DNA of 38,238 bases, taken from Chloroflexota bacterium. GTDB taxonomy: Bacteria; Chloroflexota; Limnocylindria; P2-11E. Every line of letters begins with the position of its first letter. Position 1 is the stretch's first letter. Where the stretch lies: assembly GCA_016183435.1 (NCBI GenBank), contig JACPEQ010000034.1, forward strand, positions 1 through 38,238, in the 5' to 3' direction. Positions 7,739 through 16,048 of this stretch are shown here, in pieces. The notes beneath the pieces were generated by a model that had not been told where the DNA came from, did no database searches, and worked only from the letters and a program-made list of their open reading frames with translations. The translations under genes and the position numbers were made by a program.

Positions 7739-8550
7739 GTGGCGGTCTCCCTCCGGAAGCGGCCGAAGGCGCGGCTCAAGATGCCCGCCTGCAGCAGCGC
7801 GAGCGCGGCGATGGCGACGAGGAGCACGGCCACGGCGACGACCTGGTCCTGGCGCAGGCCCGCGATGGGCGTCGGATCGCCGACGCGGAGATAGCCGATG
7901 AGCCACCGCCCGAGCGCGTACGAGACGAGCCAGGTCCAGAAGATCCGTCCTTCGGGCCGGCGCCACGCGAAGCGGCCGAGGAGCCACAGCACGAGACCGA
8001 CCCCGAGGAGGTCCCAGATCATCTCGTAGCCGATCGCGAGATGGACCGGACCGGGCTGCCCGAGGGTGGCGGGGTTCGTGTACCCGACGCAGATCCGCGC
8101 GACCTCGCAGGGCAGGGCGTGGTGCTCTCCGTTGATGATGTCGCCGATGCGACCGACGCCGAAGCCGAGCCCGATGCCGGCGGCGGCGGCGTCGGCGGTG
8201 CCGCCGATGGGGACGTCGCGGCGCCGCAGCGCGACGAGGAACCCGCCCAGAACGCCGCCGATGGCCGCGCCCCACACGGCGATGCCGCCCGTCCAGATCT
8301 GCGGGACCTGCTCGAGGTGCTGCGAGTAGAAGTCCCAGCGGTCGGCGACGTGCAGCATCCGCGCGCCGATGATCCCGCCGAGCACGCCCCAGGTGGCCAC
8401 CGAGTAGCCTGCGTCCTCGCTGACCCGGCCGCGCAACAGCCGGATGGCGAGCCACACGCCCAGGAAGATCCCGACCGCGGTGAAGATGCCATGCCACGCC
8501 AGCGAGATCGGTCCGAGGTGGATCTCGGGGTCGAACGGGATCTCGATCAA
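7735..8550 (-). CDS. lgt: Prolipoprotein diacylglyceryl transferase paralogue 1
   Basis: 271-aa polytopic membrane enzyme of lipoprotein maturation. It shows the N-terminal 'SLAWHGIF' segment and the Lgt signature in 'GVGRIGDIINGEHH' (usual GRxGNxxNGE; here Asp replaces the first Asn in both copies), followed by 'GYTNPATLGQPGPVHLA'. The track start at 8706 lies inside secA in another frame. I chose TTG 8550, 7 nt after the secA stop, with 'GAGGG' just upstream and the same '(L)IEIPF' N-terminus as copy 2. Likely translated from the prs-secA-lgt transcript. It overlaps lgt2 by CTGA. Confidence 0.9.
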   Translation of the reverse strand: MIEIPFDPEIHLGPISLAWHGIFTAVGIFLGVWLAIRLLRGRVSEDAGYSVATWGVLGGIIGARMLHVADRWDFYSQHLEQVPQIWTGGIAVWGAAIGGVLGGFLVALRRRDVPIGGTADAAAAGIGLGFGVGRIGDIINGEHHALPCEVARICVGYTNPATLGQPGPVHLAIGYEMIWDLLGVGLVLWLLGRFAWRRPEGRIFWTWLVSYALGRWLIGYLRVGDPTPIAGLRQDQVVAVAVLLVAIAALALLQAGILSRAFGRFRRETAT

Positions 8551-8557
8551 CGAGCCC

Positions 8558-11170
8558 TCAACGTCCGTGGCACTTCTTGTACTTCTTGCCGGACCCGCAG
8601 TAGCAGGGGTCATTCCTGCCGAGCTTGCCCTTCGCGGGCGCTGCCCCGTGCGAGCCCCCAGCCATGGCGGCGACCGGCGGACGAGACGGCACGCGCTCGA
8701 GGCCACCGCCGCTCGCGGTGCCCTGGGCGGCGCGCGTCACCCGCTCCTGCTCACGCTGTTGCTCGGTCTCGTCCACGCGCCGCACGCTGACCCGGAGGAT
8801 CATCTGGGCGGCCGTCGTGGCGAGCCGCGCGTTCATCTCCTCCCAGTAGCGGTGCGCCTCCTTCTTGTAGGCGATGAGAGGGTCCTGCTGGCCGTAGCCG
8901 CGCAGGTAGATGCCCTCGCGCAGCTCCTCCATCTGCGTGAGGTGCTCGACCCAGTGCGTGTCGATCGCTCGCAGGAGGACGAGCCGCTCGACCTCGCGCA
9001 TGAGCTCCTCGCCGAGCTCGCGCTCCTTGTCGTCGTACGCCTCGTCGACGATCTCGGCGACGCGACCGAGCAGGTCGTTGCCGGCGTCCTCGAGCTCCGC
9101 GGCGGGGATCTCGCGGCCGATGAGCGCGCCGAGCGCCGCGCGCAGCTGCTCGATGTCGCGCTCCTCGGGGTCGATCGACGCCGCCGCCTCCGCGAGCGCA
9201 GCGGCCTCGTCGTGCAGGAACTCGAGCAGGGTCTCCTTGACCTCGCCCTGCTCGAGGATCTTCCGGCGCTGGCCGTAGATGACGCGGCGCTGCTCGTTCA
9301 GGACGTCGTCGAACTCGAGCGCGCGCTTGCGGATGTCGAAGTTGCGGGCCTCGACCTTGATCTGCGCCTGTGTGATCGCTCCGGTCACCATCTTGGACTC
9401 GATGGGCTGCGAGTCGTCGAACCCGAGCCGGTCCATCAGGGCGGCGACCCGCTCCGACGCGAAGACGCGGATGAGGTCGTCCTCGAGCGAGACGAAGAAC
9501 CGCGACGAGCCCGGGTCGCCCTGGCGACCGGCCCGGCCGCGGAGCTGGTTGTCGATGCGGCGCGCCTCGTGACGCTCGGTCCCGATGACGTGGAGGCCGC
9601 CGAGCGCGACGACACCGTCCCCGAGGAGGATGTCGACGCCGCGGCCGGCCATGTTCGTCGAGACCGTGATCCCGCCCTGCTGGCCGGCCTTCGCGATGAT
9701 GAGCGCCTCGCGCTCGTGGTTCTTCGCGTTCAGCACCTCGTGGTCGAGCCCGTGGCGGTCCATCTCGTCGGAGAGCCGCTGGCTCTTCTCGACCGAGGTC
9801 GTGCCGATGAGGATCGGCTGGCCCTTCTGGTGGCGGGACTGCACGTCGGCGATGATCGCCGCCCACTTCCCCTGCTCGGACTTGTAGACGAGGTCCGGGT
9901 CGTCCCGTCGGACCATCGGCCGGTGCGTCGGGATGACCGTGACCTCGAGCTTGTAGACCTTGAACAGCTCCTCGGCCTCGGTCGCCGCGGTGCCCGTCAT
10001 GCCGGCGAGCTTCGTGTACATGCGGAAGTAGTTCTGGATCGTGATCGTGGCGAACGTCCGGGTCTCGCGCTGGATCTTGACGTTCTCCTTCGCCTCGACG
10101 GCCTGGTGCAGCCCGTCGCTCCAGCGGCGGCCGGGCATCTGGCGACCCGTGAACTCGTCGATGATCACGACCTCGCCGTCCTTGACGATGTAGTCCTTGT
10201 CGCGCTTGTAGAGCGCCCGCGCCTTCACGGCGTTGTCGAGGTAGTGGATCGCGTCCGCGTCGCCGGTGTAGAGGTCGCGCACGTTGAGGAGGCGCTCCGC
10301 CTTGTCGATCCCGGACTCCGTCAGCGTGACCGCGCGGTGCTTCTCCTCGATGACGTAGTCGGTGCCTTCCACCAGGCGCGCGGCCGTGCGCGCGACGCGG
10401 TAGTACGTGTCGGTCGCGTCCTCGGCGGGCGCGCTGATGATCAGCGGCGTCCGCGCCTCGTCGATGAGGATCGAGTCCGCCTCGTCCACGATCGCGTAGT
10501 GGAGCGGCCGCTGCACCATGTCGGTGAGCTGCACGACCATGTTGTCGCGCAGGTAGTCGAACCCGAACTCGCTGTTCTGGCCGTACGTGATGTCGGCGAG
10601 GTACGCCTCCTTGCGCGTGATGTCCCGCCAATGGCGGTGCCGCCAGTCGACGGCGTCGAGCTCGACGGACGGGTCGTGGATCGCGCTCTTGTCGTGGGCG
10701 ATGTAGGCCACGCTCATGCCGAGCGCGTGGTAGATCGGTGCCATCCAGCCGGCGCCCGTCTTGGCGAGGTAGTCGTTCGTCGTCACGAGGTGCGCGCCCT
10801 TGCCTTCGAGGGCGTTCAGGTAGAGCGCGAGCGACGCGACGAGCGTCTTGCCCTCACCGGTCTTCATCTCGGCGATGTGGCCGTTGTGCAGTGCCATGCC
10901 ACCGATGAGCTGCACGTCGAAGTGGCGCTGCTTGTTCGTGCGTTGCGACGCCTCGCGGACCGCGGCGAACGCCTCGCACAGCAGGTCGTCCGGCGCCTCG
11001 CCCTTCGCGAGCCGCTCGCGGAAGATCGCCGTCCGTTGGCGGAGGTCATCGTCGGAGAGCGCGGACATCTCGGGCTCGCGCTCGTTGACGCGCGTGACGA
11101 GCTTGCGGAGCTTCCGCAGCTCGCCCTCGTTCGAGTCGAAGAGACCGCCGATGCGGCCGACGAGGCTCAC
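8558..11170 (-). CDS. secA: Protein translocase ATPase SecA
   Basis: Motor ATPase that drives preproteins through SecYEG. 870 aa, within the usual range. Walker A 'MKTGEGKT' at residues 102-109, DEAD-type motif in 'IVDEADSILIDEARTP', motif 'TNMAGRGVDI' and 'GRAGRQGDPG' of the second nucleotide-binding fold, and the C-terminal zinc/SecB-binding tail 'CYCGSGKKYKKCH'. GTG 11170 is the start, 10 nt after the prs stop; no strong ribosome-binding site is visible. The large plus-strand ORF over the same interval (8444-11221) is a mirror-frame artefact of GC-rich codons. Confidence 0.97.
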   Translation of the reverse strand: MSLVGRIGGLFDSNEGELRKLRKLVTRVNEREPEMSALSDDDLRQRTAIFRERLAKGEAPDDLLCEAFAAVREASQRTNKQRHFDVQLIGGMALHNGHIAEMKTGEGKTLVASLALYLNALEGKGAHLVTTNDYLAKTGAGWMAPIYHALGMSVAYIAHDKSAIHDPSVELDAVDWRHRHWRDITRKEAYLADITYGQNSEFGFDYLRDNMVVQLTDMVQRPLHYAIVDEADSILIDEARTPLIISAPAEDATDTYYRVARTAARLVEGTDYVIEEKHRAVTLTESGIDKAERLLNVRDLYTGDADAIHYLDNAVKARALYKRDKDYIVKDGEVVIIDEFTGRQMPGRRWSDGLHQAVEAKENVKIQRETRTFATITIQNYFRMYTKLAGMTGTAATEAEELFKVYKLEVTVIPTHRPMVRRDDPDLVYKSEQGKWAAIIADVQSRHQKGQPILIGTTSVEKSQRLSDEMDRHGLDHEVLNAKNHEREALIIAKAGQQGGITVSTNMAGRGVDILLGDGVVALGGLHVIGTERHEARRIDNQLRGRAGRQGDPGSSRFFVSLEDDLIRVFASERVAALMDRLGFDDSQPIESKMVTGAITQAQIKVEARNFDIRKRALEFDDVLNEQRRVIYGQRRKILEQGEVKETLLEFLHDEAAALAEAAASIDPEERDIEQLRAALGALIGREIPAAELEDAGNDLLGRVAEIVDEAYDDKERELGEELMREVERLVLLRAIDTHWVEHLTQMEELREGIYLRGYGQQDPLIAYKKEAHRYWEEMNARLATTAAQMILRVSVRRVDETEQQREQERVTRAAQGTASGGGLERVPSRPPVAAMAGGSHGAAPAKGKLGRNDPCYCGSGKKYKKCHGR

Positions 11171-11180
11171 GCGCTATTCG

Positions 11181-12164
11181 TTACCGGACGCGGAGCGGCA
11201 ACTGCACCGTCGGTGACGTGAACAGGGCTCCCACCGATTCGCCTTCGTGGATGCGCCGGATCGTCTCCGCGAACAACGGCGCGACGGACAGCACTCGGAT
11301 CTTGTCGCTCCTCTTCCCGGGAGCAAGCGGGACCGTGTCGGTCACGACCAGCTCGCGGATCCCCGAGCCGCACAGGCTCTCCGCGGCGCCGCCCATGAGC
11401 AGCGCGTGGACGCACGCCACGACGATGTCCTGGATGCCGCCCTCCTTCAGCGCGTTGACAGTGTTCAGCACCGTGCCACCGGTGTTGATGAGGTCGTCGA
11501 TGATGATCGCGCGGCGGTAGCCGATGTCACCGACGATGTCGACGATCTCGGTCTCGCCGGTGTTGCCGCGACGGCGCTTCTCGACGAAGGCCGTCGGCAG
11601 GCGCAGCTTCTCGGCGAAGTTGCGGCCCTTCTTCGCGAAGCCGAGGTCGGGGACGACGACCACCGCGTCATCTCGCCCGGCGTAGTCGTCGGTGAAGTAG
11701 TTGACGAGCGGCAGGAACGCCGAGAGCTCGTCACCGGGGATGCTGAAGAAGCCCTGGACCTGACCCTGATGCAGGTCCATGGTGAGGAAGCGGTCCGCGC
11801 CCGCGACGCCGACCAGGTCCGCGAGCAGCCGCGCGGTGATGGGCACGCGCGGCTGGTCCTTCTTGTCGCTCTGGCCGTACGCGAAGTACGGCATGACCGC
11901 GGTGATGCGGCCGGCGCTGGCCCGGCGGAAGGCGTCGAGCATGATGAGCAGCTCCATGATGTGGTCCGACGTCCCCGGACCCGAAAGGGACTGGATGACG
12001 AAGACGTCATGCTCGCGCGCGTTCTCCTTGATCTGGACGAAGATCTCGTCATTCGGGAACTTGAACACGTCGGCCCGACCCAGCGGCTGGCCGAGCGCTT
12101 CGGCGACATCGTTCGCGAACTCGGGGTGCGCGTTGCCGGTGTAGACGGAGAGGCCCCGGAACAT
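11181..12164 (-). CDS. prs: Ribose-phosphate pyrophosphokinase (PRPP synthetase)
   Basis: Makes PRPP from ribose-5-phosphate and ATP for nucleotide, His, Trp and NAD synthesis. 327 aa. Family motifs: 'FPNDEIFVQIKENAREHDVF' region, 'YFAYGQSDKKDQPR', the 'MDLHQGQVQGFF' loop, and the PRPP-binding loop 'AIIIDDLINTGGT'. The track start at 12242 is too far upstream. ATG 12164 ('MFRGLSVYTGNAHP') has a perfect 'GGGAGGAGG' 6 nt upstream and matches family length. A dispersed repeat lies about 23 nt above the start. Followed by secA. Confidence 0.96.
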   Translation of the reverse strand: MFRGLSVYTGNAHPEFANDVAEALGQPLGRADVFKFPNDEIFVQIKENAREHDVFVIQSLSGPGTSDHIMELLIMLDAFRRASAGRITAVMPYFAYGQSDKKDQPRVPITARLLADLVGVAGADRFLTMDLHQGQVQGFFSIPGDELSAFLPLVNYFTDDYAGRDDAVVVVPDLGFAKKGRNFAEKLRLPTAFVEKRRRGNTGETEIVDIVGDIGYRRAIIIDDLINTGGTVLNTVNALKEGGIQDIVVACVHALLMGGAAESLCGSGIRELVVTDTVPLAPGKRSDKIRVLSVAPLFAETIRRIHEGESVGALFTSPTVQLPLRVR

Positions 12165-12186
12165 GACGTCCTCCTCCCTTCTCCGC

Positions 12187-12236
12187 ATCAACGGGTCCCC
12201 CGGGCGCGCAGACCGAGGCGCCGGAGCGACGAGGTC
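12187..12236. repeat. Dispersed repeat copy A (upstream of prs)
   Basis: About 50 bp nearly identical to 31345-31394. The core 12195-12223 is 29 bp with no mismatch, flanked by shorter matched blocks. On the minus strand it contains the inverted pair GGCGC/GCGCC around a 10-nt loop. Both copies lie in the same orientation in the 5' region of a minus-strand gene. The surrounding stretch 12237-12322 holds two copies of CCGAGCGAGGG and the divergent start region of the next gene. Confidence 0.75.
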
Positions 12237-12322
12237 GAGCACCCGGGCCCGAGCGAGGGGTCCCCCCGAGCGAGGGTCGGAAAGAAGTGTATGTCCCGGC
12301 CACGGTCCTAGGCTGTATCGGA

Positions 12323-12493
12323 ATGCTCATGCGCTTCGGTCACCGCACCCGCTGGATCGCCGTGTGGGTCCTGCTCGCGGTCTGGTTCGTGGCGCTCATG
12401 ACCGGGCTCGGTGGCGGGCTGGCCAACCTGTTCTTGGTGTTCGCCGTGGTCGTCCTGCTCTACGAGCTCCTCGCGGTCGACCGGCCGGCCTGA
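12323..12493 (+). CDS. Small membrane protein, DUF5670 / lmo0937-like
   Basis: 56 aa from ATG 12323, with two hydrophobic helices split by a glycine turn ('WIAVWVLLAVWFVALM', 'GLGGGLANLFLVFAVVVLL'), the pattern of the lmo0937/DUF5670 family. The track start (12287) adds residues with no membrane or family character. A TAGGCT -10-like hexamer at 12309-12314 lies 8 nt before the ATG, so the transcript may be leaderless; no -35 is recognisable. It is the only plus-strand gene between prfB and the right edge. Its 3' end overlaps the convergent PHP gene by 34 bp. Function unknown. Confidence 0.6.
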   Translation: MLMRFGHRTRWIAVWVLLAVWFVALMTGLGGGLANLFLVFAVVVLLYELLAVDRPA

Positions 12494-13245
12494 CGCGGCC
12501 TTTCGCCGCGCAGGAAGCGCTCCTCCGGGAGCGCCGCGTCGCGGATCATCGCCTCCGTGCGGTCCAGCGGCCCGATCTCGCCGTGCGCGTCGGTCCCCAC
12601 GGAGAAGAGCGCGCCGCGCTCGCGCGCGCGCACCAGGAAGGCCTGGTGCGGCACGCGATAGGACTCGTTCACTTCGATCGCGACGCGCGCGTCCACGCAC
12701 ATCTCGATGAGACGCCGTTGCCACTCGACCGGGAAGCTCTCCTCGGGATCCCCGAGCGCGGCCAGCGGCGAGAACGTCGGGTGGCCGACGATGTCGATGC
12801 CGACCTCCTCGATCCCCTGCCGCACGAGGGCGAGCGTGCTCTCGAGGATGCGGCGCTGGAGCGCGGCGTCGGCGAAGCGCGTGGCCTCGGCGAACGGCAA
12901 GGAGCCGCGCTGCCCCTTCAGGAACGCACCGGCCTCGTCGAATCCGACGCGGACGCCGTCGAGGTGCACCTGATGGACAGCGCCGATCGTGTAGTGCAGC
13001 GCCGCGCGCGTGCTCGGCCGCAGCGGCGGTGCGACGCCGAGGTCGTACTCGATGCCGACGCGGAGGCCGAGCCGCGCGGCGTCGTCGAGGTAGCGCAGGA
13101 CGTCGTCGTCGTCGCGCATCTTGTCCCGCCACGGGAAGTGATCGGAGACACCGTGCGGCCGCACCGCCACGCTGCGCGCCCGGTCCTCGAGAGACAGGCG
13201 GCCATCGCTTCGCTCGGTGTGGACGTGGTGATCGAAGAGGGTCAG
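12460..13245 (-). CDS. PHP-domain metal-dependent phosphoesterase, CTG start
   Basis: Polymerase/histidinol-phosphatase superfamily hydrolase, 261 aa. The first metal-binding motif 'DHHVHTERSDG' lies upstream of the track start (GTG 13170), so the gene must begin earlier. The only NUG codon before it is CTG 13245, which overlaps the previous stop as CTGA with 'GAGGAGG' 4-5 nt upstream. Other metal ligands: 'HGVSDH', 'GIEYDL', 'GHPTFSP', and 'GTDAHG' near the end. Substrate unknown: histidinol phosphate, nucleotide or oligonucleotide phosphate are possible. The C-terminus overlaps the convergent small membrane gene. Confidence 0.85.
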   Translation of the reverse strand: MTLFDHHVHTERSDGRLSLEDRARSVAVRPHGVSDHFPWRDKMRDDDDVLRYLDDAARLGLRVGIEYDLGVAPPLRPSTRAALHYTIGAVHQVHLDGVRVGFDEAGAFLKGQRGSLPFAEATRFADAALQRRILESTLALVRQGIEEVGIDIVGHPTFSPLAALGDPEESFPVEWQRRLIEMCVDARVAIEVNESYRVPHQAFLVRARERGALFSVGTDAHGEIGPLDRTEAMIRDAALPEERFLRGERPRQAGRSTARSS

Positions 13246-14351
13246 GCCGCCTCCTCGGGATGCCCGGCCCAGGCGGCCTCGACCATCGTCCAGAGGACGC
13301 CCGAGACGAGCGCCTGCCCTCCGAGCAGGAGCGGCATGCCGACGTCGCGCGCCGCGGCGGTGAACTCCCGCAGAGCCGGGTGCGCGATCGCCTCCGCATC
13401 GAACAGGTCGGAGGCGAAGCGCTCCGCGGCCGTCGGCCGCCAGCCGAGGTGGGCGAACAGCACGCGCGTGTCGAAGAGCATCCCGTCACCGAGCTCGCGC
13501 ATGCGCTCGAAGAACGCGCGCGGGCCGACCTGCTGGTAGAGGAACCCGAGGGCGGTCCGCGCGCGGCCCGACACGTCCCGCCCAGCGGCCTGCATCCCTC
13601 GCTCCTCCGCGAGCATGCGCACGCGACAGGCCGTCTGCGACTCGAGGTAGGTCCACACCGGCGCGCCGACGCGGCCCGCGACGAGCAGCTCGCGCTCCGG
13701 CGTCGTGATCAGCCGCATGAGCGCGTCGACCCGTGACCCGAGCTCCTTCTCCCACACGTCGAGCTGCGCGACCCCGCGCGGGCAGGCCGGGTGGCGACGG
13801 AGCACGGTCGCGTCGGCGGGCGTGTCCACGTCGAGCAGCGTCGCCGACGACCGGACGAGCTGCCGCGATGGCAGCCCGGCCTGCTGATGCAGCAGCCGCG
13901 GGAGCGGATTGTCCGCCGCGGGCAGCGCGATGGCGCGAAGGGCGCTCGTCGGCGTGAAGGCGACGAGATCGGCCGAGTAGTAGTTGTTCGACAGCACGAG
14001 AGCATCGCTGCTCTCGAGCTCGATGCGGATCGCGCGCAGCTGCTCCACGTCGAGCAGCGCGCCGGCGCCGGCACCGATCGCCAGGACGCGGTCGAGCCTG
14101 CGGGCCTCGATGATCCGCGCGAGCTCGCTGCCGAAGTGGAACGGCTGCGTCTCGCTCTCGTCGACGGCGGCGCCGGCGGAGGAGAACGCGGCGCTGGCCT
14201 CGTCGTCGCGCGTGACGGCGACCACGGGGTCGAATCCCGCCTCGATCGCGCGCCGCAGGAGGGTGCGCCCGATGGCGACGCGGATGCCGTCGAGCCGGCG
14301 CTCGACGTCGCCCGTCCCGCCGCGGCCGAAGAAGACGAGGAAGCCGGTCAC
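13242..14351 (-). CDS. Nucleotidyltransferase-like protein of unknown function
   Basis: 369 aa from GTG 14351. The N-terminal ~190 residues look like a nucleotide-sugar or MobA/CofC-type transferase fold: 'GRTLLRRAIEAGFDPVVAVT', 'DRVLAIGAGAGALL', 'DALVLSNNYYSADLVAFTP' and 'LLDVDTPAD' resemble the order in NTP_transf proteins, but the usual glycine-rich GxGxRMG loop is not clear ('FGRGGTGD'). The C-terminal half is helical ('GFLYQQVGPRAFFERMRELGDGML') and I do not recognise it. It overlaps the PHP gene by CTGA, implying translational coupling. Exact reaction not assignable. Confidence 0.6.
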   Translation of the reverse strand: MTGFLVFFGRGGTGDVERRLDGIRVAIGRTLLRRAIEAGFDPVVAVTRDDEASAAFSSAGAAVDESETQPFHFGSELARIIEARRLDRVLAIGAGAGALLDVEQLRAIRIELESSDALVLSNNYYSADLVAFTPTSALRAIALPAADNPLPRLLHQQAGLPSRQLVRSSATLLDVDTPADATVLRRHPACPRGVAQLDVWEKELGSRVDALMRLITTPERELLVAGRVGAPVWTYLESQTACRVRMLAEERGMQAAGRDVSGRARTALGFLYQQVGPRAFFERMRELGDGMLFDTRVLFAHLGWRPTAAERFASDLFDAEAIAHPALREFTAAARDVGMPLLLGGQALVSGVLWTMVEAAWAGHPEEAA

Positions 14352-14413
14352 TCGCGTATTAGATCAGCAGACCAGCGCTCGGACAGGATCCCGCGTCGTC
14401 GGGCTCGCGCTCC

Positions 14414-14604
14414 GGCTCGCTGCTCGCGCCGGACCTCCTCCCGCACCTCAGCTGATGGAGACCGACGACGCGAGGCTGTTCGAGCAATGGACCGCCGCGT
14501 GGAGCGATCTCGTGGAGTTCGAGATCGTTCCGGTGGTCAGCTCGGCCGAAGCGGCCGCTCGCGCAGCTCGAGGCGGAGGAGAAGGCCCAGCAGGAGCGCG
14601 CTGA
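14414..14604 (+). pseudogene. Remnant of a DUF3303-family gene
   Basis: Plus-strand relic between two minus-strand genes. 'QLMETDDARLFEQWTAAWSD' followed by 'LVEFEIVPVVSSAEAAA' is the C-terminal half of DUF3303 proteins. About 15 nt upstream 'GSLLAPDL' occurs in another frame and matches the 'GSWxAPDL' segment that normally precedes it, so a frameshift separates the two pieces. No N-terminal half or start codon fits before 14351. The tail overlaps the end of the glycosyltransferase gene. The remaining spacer 14352-14413 holds nothing else I can identify. Confidence 0.55.
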
Positions 14605-16048
14605 GCAGGGCGCCCGCGAGCACGCGCGCGTCGGCGGAGCCCAGCGAAGCGAGCACGTTCAGCCACTGCGGATCGGACCACAAGAAGAGCTTCGATGGGT
14701 CGAAGTTCACGTTGACCGGCACCGTGTCCCAGCCGTTGGGGTCGTAGACGAGAGCGGCGACGTTGAACAGCAGCAGCGACCACCCCGCGGCGACCCAGAA
14801 CATGACGCGCGCCCAGGTGCGCGACAGGAGGCCCTGCGAGATGCCCCAGGCGATCGCGACGACGAGGGCCGGCATGAGATCGTCCAGGAAGCGCGGCCCG
14901 AAGACGCGTCCGCCCCACCACTCCATGTAGTTGGCGTACGTGACGAGCAGCAGGAGCCACGCGACGGAGAGCCCGCGCAGGCGGAGCGCGACGAGGCCTG
15001 GGCGGCGCCACGCGAGCCCGAACGCGGCAAGGCCGGCGACGATCCAGGGCTCGTAGATCAAGATCCCCCGGCTCGGACTGATGAGCAGGCCGCGAAGACC
15101 GGGCTCCAGTGTCTGCGGGTAGAACGGCTTGTCGCCGTAGCCCTGCTCGAATGGCGACCCGAAGGCGAGCGCGTTGTAGACGAGCAGCGGGACCACGCCG
15201 AGCGCCACGCCGAGGGCGAAGAGGATCGGCGCAAGCGGGCGCACGACGGCGACGCGCGGCCAAGGCAGCCGCGCGACGCCGAGCGCGATGATCGCGGTCG
15301 TCTGGCGCACGCTGACACCGGCCCCCATGACAAGGCCGGCGATCAGCTCGCGACGGATCGAGACCCGCTCTTGGAGCACCAGCCACAGCGCGAGTGCGAG
15401 CGCGAGATGCACACCGGCGTGCTGCCACAGCGCCTGCGCCGAGATCGTCCGAACGCTCGTCCCGAGCCAGTACAGGAACACGAGCGCGAGCGCCCAGCGC
15501 GCGCTCGTGAAGCGCCGCATGACGGACCACAGCAGCAACACCGCGATCGTCTCGATCAGGGCCGCAGCCAGATGACCTGCGCGGACGAGCATGCCGCCGT
15601 CGGCGGGAGATACACCGGCAAGCACGAAGGGCGCCAGCACGGGAAGGGCGAGGAGCGAGATCCCGGGCGGGAAGATCGAGCACACGCGCTCGCCGGGATC
15701 GGGTGGCCGCGGGCCGAGCCCCCGGGGTGACGCGCCGGACTCGGTCGGTGGCACCGGCCGCAGCACGAACGTCTCCTGAGCGCGGAGGCTCGCCTCGCCA
15801 CACGGTCGGAAGAAGTAGGTATCCCGCGGGATGCCCGGCTGACCCGCGATATGGCGAGGCACGCCGTCGGGACCGTAGAGCGTGGCGAACTCGTCGTAGT
15901 CGACGTCGCTCTCGCGAATGAGCGTCCACGCGAAGAGCGTGTTCGCCACGGTGTCCGGGGACCAGATGTCGTTCAGGTCCGCGAACGTCAGAGTGAACAG
16001 TAGCAGGCCGCGGACGACCCAGCGCGCGACGCTGACCCGCTCGGTCAC
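14537..16048 (-). CDS. Polytopic membrane protein, GT-C glycosyltransferase-like
   Basis: 503 aa with roughly ten to twelve hydrophobic helices and an extracytoplasmic loop after the first helix that carries 'DLNDIWSPDTVAN' and 'ESDVDYDEF', the acidic-residue arrangement typical of GT-C (PMT/ArnT-like) enzymes using polyprenyl-phosphate sugars. The track frame extends into comF. I start at GTG 16048, overlapping the comF stop as GTGA ('MTERVSVARWVV'). The substrate is not deducible. Coupling to comF suggests only co-transcription. Confidence 0.7.
   Translation of the reverse strand: MTERVSVARWVVRGLLLFTLTFADLNDIWSPDTVANTLFAWTLIRESDVDYDEFATLYGPDGVPRHIAGQPGIPRDTYFFRPCGEASLRAQETFVLRPVPPTESGASPRGLGPRPPDPGERVCSIFPPGISLLALPVLAPFVLAGVSPADGGMLVRAGHLAAALIETIAVLLLWSVMRRFTSARWALALVFLYWLGTSVRTISAQALWQHAGVHLALALALWLVLQERVSIRRELIAGLVMGAGVSVRQTTAIIALGVARLPWPRVAVVRPLAPILFALGVALGVVPLLVYNALAFGSPFEQGYGDKPFYPQTLEPGLRGLLISPSRGILIYEPWIVAGLAAFGLAWRRPGLVALRLRGLSVAWLLLLVTYANYMEWWGGRVFGPRFLDDLMPALVVAIAWGISQGLLSRTWARVMFWVAAGWSLLLFNVAALVYDPNGWDTVPVNVNFDPSKLFLWSDPQWLNVLASLGSADARVLAGALLSALLLGLLLRLELRERPLRPS

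Noticed and set aside
8444-11221. Large plus-strand ORF (925 aa) opposite secA and lgt
   Set aside because: Mirror-frame artefact of GC-rich codons; low-complexity Arg/Leu/Val/Asp protein with no domain, while the minus strand encodes full-length SecA.
12265-12280. CGAGCGAGGGTCGG shared with 33056-33069
   Set aside because: A 14-bp match is expected by chance several times in a window this GC-rich.
12304-12314. CGGTCCTAG similarity between 12304 and 34023 as a shared promoter element
   Set aside because: Only nine bases match, one copy lies at the end of the ntrC-type coding sequence, and no second hexamer is conserved.
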